From the NCBI RefSeq assembly GCF_030506325.1, contig NZ_CP120683.1, forward strand, positions 4,787,001 through 4,851,000: 64,000 nt of DNA. The letters run 5' to 3'. A model generated the notes under the pieces. That model was not told where the DNA came from, searched no databases, and worked only from the letters and a program-made list of their open reading frames with translations. The DNA comes from Tunicatimonas pelagia. GTDB lineage: Bacteria; Bacteroidota; Bacteroidia; Cytophagales; Cyclobacteriaceae. The position numbers were made by a program, and so were the translations under genes. Positions 1 through 8,842 of the stretch are shown here, piece after piece (positions within the stretch are counted from its first letter, which is position 1; each line of letters begins with the position of its first letter).

Positions 1-243
1 TTACTGCTTTTTGCGTTATCAACGTTAGAGAAGCAAAGCAAATACCGGAAGTTGATTGTAGTGATTTTATGCTTATTCTGCCTATATCCGATTAGTCGCA
101 CGCTTCGCAATGCTCATTTTTGGCACGAGCAACGGTGCAGTGATACCAAAAAAAATATTTCAAACTACCCGTCTACTTCAGAGTTAGGTTATTGTGGAGG
201 CTCAGGAATATATCGTAACGGAGAAAATAAACGTCGCTATTAA
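1..243 (+). CDS. possible C-terminal fragment of a membrane protein (5' cut by window)
   Basis: One forward frame stays open from the first base to a TAA at 241-243. It encodes about 80 residues: a hydrophobic stretch around residues 17-31 (LIVVILCLF) followed by a basic, polar tail. It could be the end of a membrane protein that begins outside the window. Against this, no family is recognisable and its last 50 bases overlap the better supported endonuclease gene that starts at 194. It may be a chance open frame. Confidence 0.22.
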   Translation, partial: LLLFALSTLEKQSKYRKLIVVILCLFCLYPISRTLRNAHFWHEQRCSDTKKNISNYPSTSELGYCGGSGIYRNGENKRRY

Positions 244-898
244 TCGATTGGAGGCGAGATTTGGACGGCAAAAGCGATTCTCCAGCAAACCACCGATTGA
301 CCAACTTATCTCTACAATTTTATCGCAACGAACCAATTATGCCAACGAGCGTAAAGCATTTGAGCAAATGCGAGAACAGTTTGGCTCCTGGGAAAAGATT
401 ATGAACGCTCCGGTTGAAGAGCTTACCAAGGCCATTGCCACCTCGAACTATCCTGAAGTAAAAGCTCCTCGGATTAAAGCGACGCTTCAACGGATTTACG
501 AAGAACGAGGTGATTTTGATCTGAGCTTTCTGGCGGGTCTTTCGGTGAAAGAAGCAATGGACTGGCTGATGCAGTTTGAGGGAGTCGGCCACAAAACTAC
601 CACGTTTTTATTGCTATTCACCTTCCGAAAACCCGTCCTTCCCGTAGATACCCACGTACATCGGGTCTCACAACGGTTGGGGATTATTAATCAGAAAACT
701 AATCAGGCGAAAGCGCATACGGTGCTACTTGATTTACTACCCGAAGATGCGGACGAACTATTAAATTACCACAAGCTATTTTTCAAGCACGGCCAGCGCG
801 TATGCACCTGGAGCTACCCGCGCTGCCGAGAGTGTATTTTGACTGACATTTGTGATTATTATCAGGTTCATTTTAAATCAACTGTAAAAAGAGTGTAG
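194..898 (+). CDS. endonuclease III-like HhH-GPD DNA glycosylase with 4Fe-4S cluster
   Basis: Base-excision repair glycosylase/AP lyase of the endonuclease III superfamily, 234 residues, starting with GTG. The helix-hairpin-helix reads FEGVGHKTT (residues 128-136) and carries the expected catalytic lysine, K134. The catalytic aspartate is D152 in PVDTHVHR. The C-terminus holds the cluster signature C-x6-C-x2-C-x5-C at C204, C211, C214 and C220. The HhH differs from the usual LPGVGRKTA and the N-terminus lacks the classical Nth opening, so I call it Nth-like rather than Nth itself. Expected substrates are oxidised pyrimidines; specificity cannot be read from sequence. It appears to be a single gene followed by the TPR lipoprotein 39 bases downstream. 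Confidence 0.88.
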   Translation: MEAQEYIVTEKINVAINRLEARFGRQKRFSSKPPIDQLISTILSQRTNYANERKAFEQMREQFGSWEKIMNAPVEELTKAIATSNYPEVKAPRIKATLQRIYEERGDFDLSFLAGLSVKEAMDWLMQFEGVGHKTTTFLLLFTFRKPVLPVDTHVHRVSQRLGIINQKTNQAKAHTVLLDLLPEDADELLNYHKLFFKHGQRVCTWSYPRCRECILTDICDYYQVHFKSTVKRV

Positions 899-937
899 GC
901 TGAACCACTCGGCTTCCTTCTAGCGTTAATCAACAAG

Positions 938-1585
938 ATGAAACCTTGGATAGTCTTTTTGATTAGCACCGTGCTCCTATCCTGTACCAAGAAGACAGAG
1001 CAAGAACTGTTCGTCGAGCGGGCGGCGCAGATATATGATCTATACGATGAGGAAGGCAATCTGGTAGACTACGACGAAGCCATGGCACGCTTTCATAACT
1101 ACGCCCGCTCGTATAATGAACGTGGCGTATCTATGTTTAAGGAGCAACTGTACGGTCAGGCAATAGAAGATTTTACGCAAGCGCTAAAGTATGATAAGAA
1201 CTACGCTGCCGCTTACTGTAACCGAGGCTACGTATATGCCAAGCGAGAGGAGTATAAGTTGGCATTAGGTGATCTAAATAGAGCTTTAAAGATCAATCCG
1301 AAGTACGCTAAAGCCTACCAACACCGGGCGTGGGTAAAGCAGAAGCTAGGCTATCCGTTGGAAGCAGTGAAAGATGCCAGTCGCGCACTCAATATTACCC
1401 CGCGCAACGATGAATTGTACTTGCTACGAGCTGCTAATCACTATCAGTTAGAGAATTATCTGGAAGCCTTTACCGATGCACTGATTGCCCGTCGCCTGAA
1501 AAATAAAAACGCCCAAAAGCTGATTGATCGCATCTCTGAGGAACATCCTAAAATTCCCCAAGCGATTTTCTCCGCTCATCGCTAA
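938..1585 (+). CDS. TPR-repeat lipoprotein
   Basis: 215-residue lipoprotein. The N-terminus has a short hydrophobic segment ending in a lipobox LLSC, with C16 as the likely lipidated residue. Four tetratricopeptide units follow at about residues 57-90, 91-124, 125-158 and 159-190, with typical G-Y/A-F/Y and A-Y-x-N/H-R spacing. TPR superhelices bind peptides or partner proteins; no catalytic residues are visible, so a scaffolding role in the periplasm is inferred. The stop overlaps by 4 bp the stop of the convergent outer-membrane gene. The partner is not identifiable from context. Confidence 0.8.
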   Translation: MKPWIVFLISTVLLSCTKKTEQELFVERAAQIYDLYDEEGNLVDYDEAMARFHNYARSYNERGVSMFKEQLYGQAIEDFTQALKYDKNYAAAYCNRGYVYAKREEYKLALGDLNRALKINPKYAKAYQHRAWVKQKLGYPLEAVKDASRALNITPRNDELYLLRAANHYQLENYLEAFTDALIARRLKNKNAQKLIDRISEEHPKIPQAIFSAHR

Positions 1586-2703
1586 AACGCCTCGCCAATA
1601 AAGAAATAAAACCCTGGCCCTTCTTCGGTGAAAGCTACGTCCAATCGAGTGAATATATCTTTGCTGGGAAAGATCAGGAAGCGGACTCCGGCCCCACCAG
1701 ATACTACCCAATCACCCAGATTAATCTCCTGGGGTGAAGGAGATACCGTTCCGGTGCTGACAAAAGCCGCGGCACCCCACCGTTTGCTGAACGGGAATGG
1801 TAAAAAGCGATACTCTACTTGTGTAGCCAGTAGGTTTCGATCCCGATAACGCCCCAAGTAGTATCCTCGCATCATGCTTTCGCCTCCCATTAGCGATAGT
1901 TGGTTGAACGGAACCTCTCCCCAGGTACTGTTCGCTACTACTTGAGCTGCTAGCACCTGATTGCGCGTAGTGGGGTAGAAGTAGCGGGCATCAAGAAAAA
2001 ACTGCGTAAACGGGAAGTCACTACCCCAGGCATCGTCGTAGTGCAGAAAGCCCGTTTCGCCAAAGAAACCCTCGCGCACGTTTAGTACATTATGCCGATT
2101 GTCGTAAACTACCCCCAACCCAATCCCAAAGTTGGTTGAGCCATTACTACCTCGGGGGAAATCAATTGGTTCATTGGTAAGCGTGTTGAAATCTACGCTA
2201 CTTAGTCGTTGATAATCGAACCACGTACCCAAGTACAGATTACCACCAATATTACGCAACACTCGTTCTCGCAGAGCGATACTATTGGCATCTACTCGAG
2301 CAATCTCTTCTTCGGGAGTATTGGGGCCAATACCGTAGTACAGCAGTGGAAACCGCTGCAAACGTAACCTCCCTAAAAAGAACCATTTGCTTTCATCGGA
2401 ATATAGTGCGTGGTCGAGCCACAGGCCGTACTGGCTTTCTAAAGTTAAGAATGTAAAAGCATTAATCTCACTTAGGCGGTTGCTGGTATCCTGCTTGGCG
2501 TAGTAGACGTAAAGGGCACTCACCCCAAACTCCCAGCGGGTTTCGGGTGAATATGCCAAGGTAGGGTAGGCGATTAACTTGGGTCGTTCGGAAGAGACTG
2601 TATCGTTAAACACGCTATTGAACACACGCTTCGAGAAGTCCCACACCTGAGCCTGCCCAGGAAGAGTAAGTAGCGAAAAAAAGAGGATTAAGCCGTAACG
2701 CAT
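1582..2703 (-). CDS. outer-membrane beta-barrel protein, Omp85/surface-antigen type
   Basis: About 373 residues from the ATG at 2703, which gives a clean signal peptide (MRYGLILFFSLLTLPGQAQ). The frame is open 36 bases further upstream, but that start would bury the signal peptide. The mature part alternates polar and hydrophobic residues, is rich in aromatic residues and glycine, and ends in phenylalanine, as outer-membrane barrels do. Segments such as GLGVVYDNRHNVLNVREGFF and the GGESMMRGY motif resemble the C-terminal Bac_surface_Ag barrel of the BamA/TamA superfamily. No POTRA domains are present, so it is a barrel-only member, not BamA. Cargo unknown. Its end overlaps the convergent TPR gene by 4 bp. 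Confidence 0.78.
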   Translation of the reverse strand: MRYGLILFFSLLTLPGQAQVWDFSKRVFNSVFNDTVSSERPKLIAYPTLAYSPETRWEFGVSALYVYYAKQDTSNRLSEINAFTFLTLESQYGLWLDHALYSDESKWFFLGRLRLQRFPLLYYGIGPNTPEEEIARVDANSIALRERVLRNIGGNLYLGTWFDYQRLSSVDFNTLTNEPIDFPRGSNGSTNFGIGLGVVYDNRHNVLNVREGFFGETGFLHYDDAWGSDFPFTQFFLDARYFYPTTRNQVLAAQVVANSTWGEVPFNQLSLMGGESMMRGYYLGRYRDRNLLATQVEYRFLPFPFSKRWGAAAFVSTGTVSPSPQEINLGDWVVSGGAGVRFLIFPSKDIFTRLDVAFTEEGPGFYFFIGEAF

Positions 2704-2898
2704 CGGAAAAATAGAGAGGGGCTGGAAAATAAAAAACACATACCCGTGTAGTAACGGAATTTTTAGAGAGAGGATGTATACATGTTATTTAGAATAATAG
2801 CCGTATCGAATAAATATCGCCAATTGACCCTTCTCTTCTGATTTTAAGTGCGAATTAAAAAGGTGATATTGCTGGGGAAGACTAAATTTACAGTGCTA

Positions 2899-3867
2899 AT
2901 GAAAGCCGCAGTGCGTACCCGATATGGCTCCCCTAATATTTTAACCATTCAGGAGGTGGATCAGACCCGACCAAAGAGCTACGAAATTTTAGTAAGAGTA
3001 CATGCTACCACCGTAAACCGTACCGACTGCGGAATACTTAGCGGATACCCAGTCGCTATAAGACTATTTACCGGACTAACGAAGCCAAAGCTGACCACTA
3101 CCGGAACTGATTTTGCCGGAGAAGTGCAAGCAGTGGGAAAGAAAGTCAGCCGCTTCAAGATTGGTGATAAAGTTTGGGGCTTCAATGATAACGGACTTCC
3201 ATCGCACGCCAAATACTTAGCCATTGCGGAAGATCAACCTATCGCAATTATACCAGCGGAAGTTACGTATAAGCAAGCGGCTGCTAGTGCGGAAGGAGCA
3301 CACTATGCTTACAATTTTATTAACAAAGTTGATCTTCGGGCCGGTAGTAGGGTGATGCTCAACGGGGCTACCGGCGCAATTGGCTCGGCAGCCCTACAAT
3401 TTCTGAAACACGCCGGGGCTTACGTGACTGCCACCGCTAACACCAAAAACGTAGACCTGATAAAATCGCTGGAAGCTGATCGGGTAATTAACTACGAGCG
3501 GGAAGATTTTACTCAAGATGATGAGCGATATGATTTTGTGTTCGATGCAGTAGGTAAAAGCACTTTTGGCCGGTGTAAAAGGCTACTCAAACCGCAGGGC
3601 ATTTATATTTCATCGGAGTTGGGGCCGAAGGCGCAGAATCCACTATTAGCCTTAATCACTCCGCTGCTAGGTGGCAAACAAGTAAAGTTTCCGGTACCGC
3701 TCAATATCCTCCGAAGTCTCAACTTCACTAATGAATTGCTGGAGGCTGGTAAGTTTCGCTCGATAATTGATCGAACTTATTCGCTAGGCCAGATTCAGGA
3801 AGCCTTCCGCTATGTAGCTTCCGGGCAAAAAACCGGGAACGTAGTTATCTCGCTAGACCAGAATTAG
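2899..3867 (+). CDS. NAD(P)H-dependent MDR-family oxidoreductase (quinone oxidoreductase-like)
   Basis: Medium-chain dehydrogenase/reductase of about 322 residues. I chose the ATG at 2899 because it gives the family's usual MKAAV opening; a GTG at 2848 would add 17 atypical residues. A GroES-like domain fills the first 120 residues (TGTDFAGEV, GDKVWGF). The Rossmann dinucleotide loop is NGATGAIGSAA at residues 155-165. The structural-zinc cysteine cluster of true alcohol dehydrogenases is absent, which fits the zinc-independent quinone oxidoreductase branch. It likely reduces a quinone or enone with NADPH. The next gene starts 11 bases downstream, so the two are probably co-transcribed. Confidence 0.85.
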   Translation: MKAAVRTRYGSPNILTIQEVDQTRPKSYEILVRVHATTVNRTDCGILSGYPVAIRLFTGLTKPKLTTTGTDFAGEVQAVGKKVSRFKIGDKVWGFNDNGLPSHAKYLAIAEDQPIAIIPAEVTYKQAAASAEGAHYAYNFINKVDLRAGSRVMLNGATGAIGSAALQFLKHAGAYVTATANTKNVDLIKSLEADRVINYEREDFTQDDERYDFVFDAVGKSTFGRCKRLLKPQGIYISSELGPKAQNPLLALITPLLGGKQVKFPVPLNILRSLNFTNELLEAGKFRSIIDRTYSLGQIQEAFRYVASGQKTGNVVISLDQN

Positions 3868-3878
3868 CATTATCCACT

Positions 3879-4484
3879 ATGATTAAATTATTCTTATTCC
3901 TACTTCTCAATGGGTTTTTCCTCTCGCTTGCGGTGCTGGGGCAGAAAAACTATACTCCGGGCTACGTAGTACTCATTTCGGGTGATACGCTGAGGGGGCA
4001 AGTAATGGATCGGAGAGAAACCTTTACGGGTACCGAGCTACTTGATAAGATTCGTTTTAAACCAGAAGGTGGCGGTTTACGCCGAAAGTATCGGGCTAAA
4101 AAGCTGTTGGCTTATCGGGCAAATGATAATATCTACGAGCGGCACCAGCTTCGACCAAAAGGTATTAGTCTGCTGGATGCGTACTACGAGATTGTTCCGA
4201 ACGGTGGCGAGCCGGTCTTCTTGCGGGTAGTTAGCCGGGGTAAGGTTACGTATTACCAGTGGGAGTGGGTAGATCCAGATGATAGCACAACAGACACCGC
4301 TGACTACTTTCGTAAAGGAAATGAACCACTGTTGGTCAGAGCTACCCAAGGCATCTTCGGCTTGAAGCGGAAAAACCTCACCGAGTACTTTCAGGATTGC
4401 CCTAGCTTACAGGAGAAAATTCAGCAGAAAGTATTTAAGTATCCTTTTGAAGTGGCGAATTACTATAACCAGAACTGTCGCTGA
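3879..4484 (+). CDS. secreted protein of unknown function
   Basis: 201 residues with a strong signal peptide (hydrophobic residues 3-20, cleavage likely after VLG). The mature part is rich in beta-strand-like stretches and contains the phrase SGDTLRGQV near residue 34, which recurs in many uncharacterised secreted Bacteroidota proteins. Two cysteines (in QDCPS and QNCR) near the C-terminus could pair. No catalytic motif is visible. It lies 11 bases after the MDR oxidoreductase and is followed by a hairpin with a T-rich tail, so the two genes probably form a transcription unit. Confidence 0.7.
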   Translation: MIKLFLFLLLNGFFLSLAVLGQKNYTPGYVVLISGDTLRGQVMDRRETFTGTELLDKIRFKPEGGGLRRKYRAKKLLAYRANDNIYERHQLRPKGISLLDAYYEIVPNGGEPVFLRVVSRGKVTYYQWEWVDPDDSTTDTADYFRKGNEPLLVRATQGIFGLKRKNLTEYFQDCPSLQEKIQQKVFKYPFEVANYYNQNCR

Positions 4485-4529
4485 TTAAATGAATAACGGG
4501 TGTTCCAGGTATTTTTCCTACCAAAAACA

Positions 4530-4560
4530 CTAAGTTTGAAAAGAAACTTAGATTTATTTT
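4530..4560 (+). terminator. probable intrinsic terminator
   Basis: A perfect 8-bp inverted repeat (CTAAGTTT at 4530-4537, AAACTTAG at 4544-4551) with a 6-base loop is followed by ATTTATTTT. It sits 46 bases after the secreted-protein gene, in the right place to end that transcript. Confidence 0.55.
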
Positions 4561-4627
4561 GCGGTTGTATACGGGTTAGGCGTAGTTATGCGCTATACTT
4601 ATGTCGTGTGCCACAAAATATAGCTAA

Positions 4628-5170
4628 ATGGATAAATTGATCTTTCTGTTGCTTCTCTTCATTGCCTTTTTACTAATCATAGGATTGCCAATAGGGCTAT
4701 CATATTTAGTATATTTGTGGACAAAAAGGAGAAGGTTCGACAGGAGATTAAGATTGCTTGCACTAACCCCTATTATCCTGTTTATCTACGCAGTTTATGA
4801 TTCATTCTATCCATCAGATGATTTTTATAAGGAGGATTATGAGGAAGTAACCAGCCAAAAATTTCCAGAGAATGGGAAGATTTTATCCAAATCAGCCTCA
4901 TTTCCTGATCACTTTGGTGATTATAATTCAGCAGCTCTTATAGAAATAGATTCTAGTGAATGTCAAATACTACAGGCGAGATTAGTAGAAAATAATTTTG
5001 AAGAAGACTCTATTGAATTTAGTTCGACTGAGCGAAGGTACGTTGAAAAAGAGTTGAGTGGACGAATATATGAGGTGCAATTGAAGAAAGAGATAAATGA
5101 AGGGAAGTACTACTTCGTGGGTTTTCTTTCTGATGGAAAATCAATAGTATACCAAAGGATAAGTTGGTGA
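4628..5170 (+). CDS. small membrane-anchored protein of unknown function
   Basis: 180 residues. Two hydrophobic segments (about residues 4-31 and 42-58), separated by a very basic loop (KRRRFDRRLR), anchor a C-terminal acidic domain of about 120 residues. That domain contains KFPENGKIL and FPDHFGDYNS, phrases I associate with uncharacterised Bacteroidota membrane proteins. No enzymatic motif is seen. This gene and the next two are visibly richer in A and T than their neighbours, with AAA/GAA/ATT-heavy codons, which suggests a separate origin. Confidence 0.6.
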   Translation: MDKLIFLLLLFIAFLLIIGLPIGLSYLVYLWTKRRRFDRRLRLLALTPIILFIYAVYDSFYPSDDFYKEDYEEVTSQKFPENGKILSKSASFPDHFGDYNSAALIEIDSSECQILQARLVENNFEEDSIEFSSTERRYVEKELSGRIYEVQLKKEINEGKYYFVGFLSDGKSIVYQRISW

Positions 5171-5266
5171 AGAAAGTACGGACATACAACACCATGTAGC
5201 CGTCAGTCGAATGAAGTGAGAGTATGAGTACTTATTGTTGACCACAAGCAAAAAATACGCACAGGT

Positions 5267-5497
5267 ATGTTTGAGAAAAATTTTCCAAATTTAGATTGGT
5301 GGATAAATGGACAGGGATGGGTTGAACTTGGCTCAGATGAACACAGTGACAGTTGGGTGAGAATACTTGATATTGGAGGAATGTGTTGGGAAGACGACAA
5401 CTCTAAAACTTTCGAAGAAGCTTTACTAGCAGCAGAAAAATGGCTTGAAGTAGAGATAGAAGATCGGTTTGGAGAAGTTCCACCAAAAAAGTATTGA
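5267..5497 (+). CDS. small acidic protein of unknown function (76 aa)
   Basis: A 76-residue protein rich in tryptophan and acidic residues (LDWWINGQGW near the N-terminus, TFEEALLAAEKWLEVEIED near the C-terminus, the latter a likely amphipathic helix). There is no signal peptide, so it is presumably cytoplasmic. The composition and size resemble SMI1- or immunity-type small proteins, but I cannot assign a family. The next gene begins one base after its stop, which strongly suggests translational coupling. Confidence 0.6.
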   Translation: MFEKNFPNLDWWINGQGWVELGSDEHSDSWVRILDIGGMCWEDDNSKTFEEALLAAEKWLEVEIEDRFGEVPPKKY

Positions 5498-5498
5498 T

Positions 5499-6191
5499 AT
5501 GTCGCAGGAACAAAACGACCATATGGATTCATTTCCTGATAAAATGAACATCTTTGAAAAAGGTATTTCAGAAGAGTCATTCAATGAATTCTACAAAATA
5601 CTTGGAGGGATTGGAAATGCGGATGAAAAATATAAAAATGATTTAATCTCAGCTTACAGATCAAGCCCGAAGTCCTGTTCCGAACAGGAGGTGAAAAAGG
5701 CTTTAGTATTACTTTCTAAGAAAGGAGATGTTCAAAGTTATCGGTTAATCGAGAGAACATACAATGAAAATCAAAATCTATCAATAAAGAATATTGCGTT
5801 AGTGGCACTTAGAAATGCACGGATGTATTTGGAAAGTGAGTTGATGGACGAACAATTTGGCATAATTTCTACAGGATTAGGTGGAGAGGGCAATAAATTG
5901 AGATATTACTTGGCATTCAGGCCAAGGGATCGAGAGGATTGCCTGCCAAAAGGTGATATTTTTTCTAGAATGGAAAGTCTTTGCTCAACATTGAAATCTA
6001 AAGTGGAAAATGTAGAAGAGGTGAAAGGGTGCTACCTTTTTAAAATATTGTTACCGACGGATTTAGCAGTAGGGGTGCTTGCCGAAGGTTTTATCGAAAA
6101 GAACGAGCTTCTATTAGACAGCTACTTCTGTACGAATGTTGAAAAGCCAGATGACGCTCAAATTGAGAGCTGGATAGAGGATTACGGATAG
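5499..6191 (+). CDS. hypothetical protein, possibly HEAT-like
   Basis: 230 residues from the ATG at 5499, one base after the preceding stop; the frame is open upstream to 5469, but that would overlap the 76-residue gene. The N-terminal half has helix-rich stretches (KKALVLLSKKGDVQSYRLIE, SIKNIALVALRNARMYLES) consistent with two or three HEAT-like repeats. The C-terminal half is mixed alpha/beta. No signal peptide or catalytic motif is seen. The A+T-rich coding matches the two genes before it, so the three probably arrived together. Confidence 0.6.
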   Translation: MSQEQNDHMDSFPDKMNIFEKGISEESFNEFYKILGGIGNADEKYKNDLISAYRSSPKSCSEQEVKKALVLLSKKGDVQSYRLIERTYNENQNLSIKNIALVALRNARMYLESELMDEQFGIISTGLGGEGNKLRYYLAFRPRDREDCLPKGDIFSRMESLCSTLKSKVENVEEVKGCYLFKILLPTDLAVGVLAEGFIEKNELLLDSYFCTNVEKPDDAQIESWIEDYG

Positions 6192-6192
6192 A

Positions 6193-6228
6193 ATGAATAT
6201 GTCTTAATAAGAATATAAATGTATTCAT
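6193..6228. terminator. possible bidirectional terminator hairpin
   Basis: Inverted repeat ATGAATA (6193-6199) / TATTCAT (6222-6228) with an A+T-rich 22-base loop, lying between two convergent genes. The long loop makes it a weak candidate. Confidence 0.25.
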
Positions 6229-6237
6229 GCCTCTGTC

Positions 6238-7335
6238 TCAATCTAACTCAATCGTCTTTCCACTTTCTGCCGAGCGGATAGCCGCATCCAGAATCTCCAT
6301 CACCACCAAGTTATTTTCTAGGGCAGAAAGGTCGGTGGGTTTAACTTTTATATTTCCGCGCACTACTCCCGTCAAGTAGGCAAACGGATCGTCTTGGGGA
6401 TTCTCTAGTGGCTGGGCTTTTAAGGTTTGCTCGCTTTCTTGTTCGCTAGGGCGAAAGCGCATGTTGGTGGCATTGAGGGCGTGTACGTAGCCCGTTTTGC
6501 CGTACATCTCCATATCTTTCCGATGGGTAGGCCAGTTCCACGAGGCTTGAATGATACCTTGCATTTCGGGATAAGTCACAATAATCGTAGCTTCATCGTC
6601 TACCTTGGGATAGATATCCGGTTTAATCTGCTGGGTAACTGCGGTTACGGAAGTAGGGCGTTCGCCCTGCATCAGCCAAGTAATTAGGTTAGCCCCGTAG
6701 CAGCCAAAGTCAGTTAGTGCTCCTGCTCCGTTCCACTTAGGGTCGGTAAGCCACTCTAGAAATTCTTCATTCACCCCAATTTCTTCCGGCCCCGGGTGGC
6801 CATCGTGTACGACGATTTTTCGTAGGTCACCAATTGCATTTTCTTCGTGTACCAAGCGGTAGGCCTCGTGATTACTGCCGTACCAAGTGGTTTCGTAGTT
6901 GGTGAGCAAATGAATGTTGTGTCGACGAGCAAGCTTTGCCATTTGCTGAGCATGATCCAGGCTCACTGCCAGTGGTTTCTCTACCATCACGTGAACGCCC
7001 CGAGGAGCACAGGTTTCTACCACACTCAGGTGATCGTAAATAGTATTGAAGGCCGTAACTGCCTCGGGCTGGGTTTTATCTAGCATCGTTTCCAGATCAT
7101 CGTACACCAAGTCCATAGAGTAACCGTGCTGATTAGCGTACCGTTGGGCTAGTTCGCGATTGGGCTCCACAATTCCGACAATTTTGATATCGCCCCGATC
7201 TTCCCGCCCCAAAATCCAGTGAACGTGGGTATGTACCAATCCTACTACGCCCACCCGAAGTGGCTTGTCGTTAGAGGATTGGGCAAAGGTTGTTGATATT
7301 CCTACTAAGAATAGAAGTGCGTATGTCCATTTCAT
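6238..7335 (-). CDS. secreted Gfo/Idh/MocA-family oxidoreductase
   Basis: NAD(P)-dependent sugar or polyol oxidoreductase family, 365 residues. A signal peptide (MKWTYALLFLVGISTTFAQ) precedes the Rossmann fold, whose glycine-rich loop is VGVVGLVHTHV (about residues 28-38). The family EKP motif is at residues 119-121, with the lysine expected to act in catalysis. The C-terminal alpha/beta domain holds DFGCYGANL, typical of substrate-binding helices. Export of a nicotinamide-dependent enzyme is common in this family in Bacteroidota, where members often carry tightly bound cofactor. Substrate unknown; no sugar genes adjoin it. Confidence 0.85.
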   Translation of the reverse strand: MKWTYALLFLVGISTTFAQSSNDKPLRVGVVGLVHTHVHWILGREDRGDIKIVGIVEPNRELAQRYANQHGYSMDLVYDDLETMLDKTQPEAVTAFNTIYDHLSVVETCAPRGVHVMVEKPLAVSLDHAQQMAKLARRHNIHLLTNYETTWYGSNHEAYRLVHEENAIGDLRKIVVHDGHPGPEEIGVNEEFLEWLTDPKWNGAGALTDFGCYGANLITWLMQGERPTSVTAVTQQIKPDIYPKVDDEATIIVTYPEMQGIIQASWNWPTHRKDMEMYGKTGYVHALNATNMRFRPSEQESEQTLKAQPLENPQDDPFAYLTGVVRGNIKVKPTDLSALENNLVVMEILDAAIRSAESGKTIELD

Positions 7336-7409
7336 ACACCAAGTTTACGAAGAATAATTTAGTAAAACCTGTTCTCAATAGTACCTCAGAATTAAGCAGC
7401 TCAGCTCTT

Positions 7410-7943
7410 TTACCATCCCTCCCGCTCTTTTAATGATTGAATATGAGCGACGTGGTGCTGGCCGTGCCAGGCGTAGAGGGCTAGCATAGTATCTAACCGA
7501 ATAATTTTGCTGGTTTGGGGATGTACAAGACTACGGGCGTAGTCTTTATCAGTCATTGCTCGCAGCAACAGCAACCAGCGTTGATGCAATGCCTCCAACA
7601 ACTGTAGCGAGGGTTCGATAGGAGCCGATGAAGCATCAGGAAGCTCACCCCAGCGATCTTCGTAGTAGGCTTTGATGGTAGGCTGATTTTCAGTAAGAGT
7701 CCAGCGGTAGCGGATGTAGCTGTTGGCATGGCTATCAGGCACATGGTGCACTACTTGCCGTAGTGTCCAACCCTCTGGCCGATACGGAGTATTCAGCTGG
7801 TCGTCCGTTAAGCCTGCTACGGCTTCTCGCATAGCAGCCGGAAGCTTTTTAATTTCATTTAGGTAGTTTTCTCGGTCTTGGGCGGTAACCTCTGCCGGAG
7901 GCGAAAACCGCCCAATAGGGTAGCGTAAAGATTCGTCAGTCAT
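7410..7943 (-). CDS. DinB-superfamily protein, YfiT/BstA-like putative metal-dependent transferase
   Basis: 177 residues from the ATG at 7943; the frame extends to 7991 but those residues look non-native. The opening RYPIGRFSPP is characteristic of the YfiT group of the DinB four-helix superfamily. The metal-binding histidines are H67 (in VVHHVPDSH) and H160/H164 (in WHGQHHVAH). In Firmicutes the closest family is bacillithiol transferase BstA; Bacteroidota also use bacillithiol in some lineages, so thiol transfer is a reasonable but unproven role. It reads toward the oxidoreductase gene 74 bases away. Confidence 0.8.
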   Translation of the reverse strand: MTDESLRYPIGRFSPPAEVTAQDRENYLNEIKKLPAAMREAVAGLTDDQLNTPYRPEGWTLRQVVHHVPDSHANSYIRYRWTLTENQPTIKAYYEDRWGELPDASSAPIEPSLQLLEALHQRWLLLLRAMTDKDYARSLVHPQTSKIIRLDTMLALYAWHGQHHVAHIQSLKEREGW

Positions 7944-8019
7944 ACTTTTATTCAGTAGATTTAATCCGGGGTTCAGTGTTAAGGAGATCATCGCGAGGTG
8001 TTTTGATTCTGGGTCTTAT

Positions 8020-8107
8020 GAGCTTGAACAATGTTTCACAACACCATTAAAGATAACACGAATACCCGAACATGTTACACTCTAACACCATATAACTATA
8101 ACACTGA
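8020..8107. repeat. partial copy of dispersed AACACCAT-word repeat
   Basis: The gap between two minus-strand genes contains repeated words (AACACCAT twice, TAACAC several times) matching the ends of the longer repeats at 28228-28378, 34966-35160 and 55913-56096. It also supplies the last bases of the adjacent nitroreductase gene. Too degenerate for an exact boundary. Confidence 0.35.
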
Positions 8108-8632
8108 CTTATCCCCAGTAAAGGCAAACTCGTGTACTGCTTTACGCGGTTTGTTAGGGCGTTCTTCTTTGCCTAAGTACCCCACAGCCATCATTGCCAC
8201 CGGGTCATACTCATCGGGAATATTTAAAACGTCGCGAGCCTTATCAGGGAAGAATCCCGCCATTTGGTGAGCGTATAAATCAAGTTCGGTTGCTTTGAGT
8301 AATAAAAAACCAACGGCAGTTCCGGTATCGTGCCAAGCGTGGCGGTTGAGTTTCTCGGTTTGACTGAAGTGTTTCTTCGCAAGGCTCAGCATTAATACGT
8401 AGGCTTGTCGTGCCCACGCCCGATTAGATTCGTTAATACATGATAGCAACTGCTGGTACGCCTCGGGCTGATCGTGGGTAGCGTAGATAAACCGCCAAGG
8501 CTGTTCGTTATAGCTAGAAGGAGCATGCTGGGCTGCCTCAAATAACTGCTGCAACTGCTCTTGGCTTACTGGCTGTTCAGCAAAATGGTAGGGGCTGTAT
8601 CGCTGCTCAATTAATGTGTCTAATGATTTCAT
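8096..8632 (-). CDS. nitroreductase-family FMN oxidoreductase
   Basis: 178 residues of the FMN-dependent nitroreductase fold. The N-terminal YSPYHF and the APSSYNEQPWRF segment (about residues 36-47) form the usual FMN-contacting region, and the C-terminal part contains AVGYLGKEERP as in many small family members. It probably reduces nitroaromatics, quinones or flavins with NAD(P)H; the physiological substrate is not predictable. No signal peptide. Transcribed alone; 275 bases separate it from the divergent aldolase gene. Confidence 0.85.
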   Translation of the reverse strand: MKSLDTLIEQRYSPYHFAEQPVSQEQLQQLFEAAQHAPSSYNEQPWRFIYATHDQPEAYQQLLSCINESNRAWARQAYVLMLSLAKKHFSQTEKLNRHAWHDTGTAVGFLLLKATELDLYAHQMAGFFPDKARDVLNIPDEYDPVAMMAVGYLGKEERPNKPRKAVHEFAFTGDKSVL

Positions 8633-8842
8633 GGATGTTGGTAATGTACTTTAGAAGTGTATGCGTTGCTAACGGGAAAGGTAGGTGAAGAGGTTGCGGT
8701 TCTTACCAACGAGCCTAGTGTAAATTGCGGTCTGGACTGAGCGGTATAATCAACTTCCAATACCAGGGTTAAATCTGCGTAGCTAGTAGGTTGATCTTAA
8801 GGAAGTTTTGGGATAAGCACAAGATGGCACAGGATGGCAGGC

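Noticed and set aside
320-592. 90-residue antisense frame within the endonuclease gene
   Set aside because: Shadow of the glycosylase reading frame; no start context or family.
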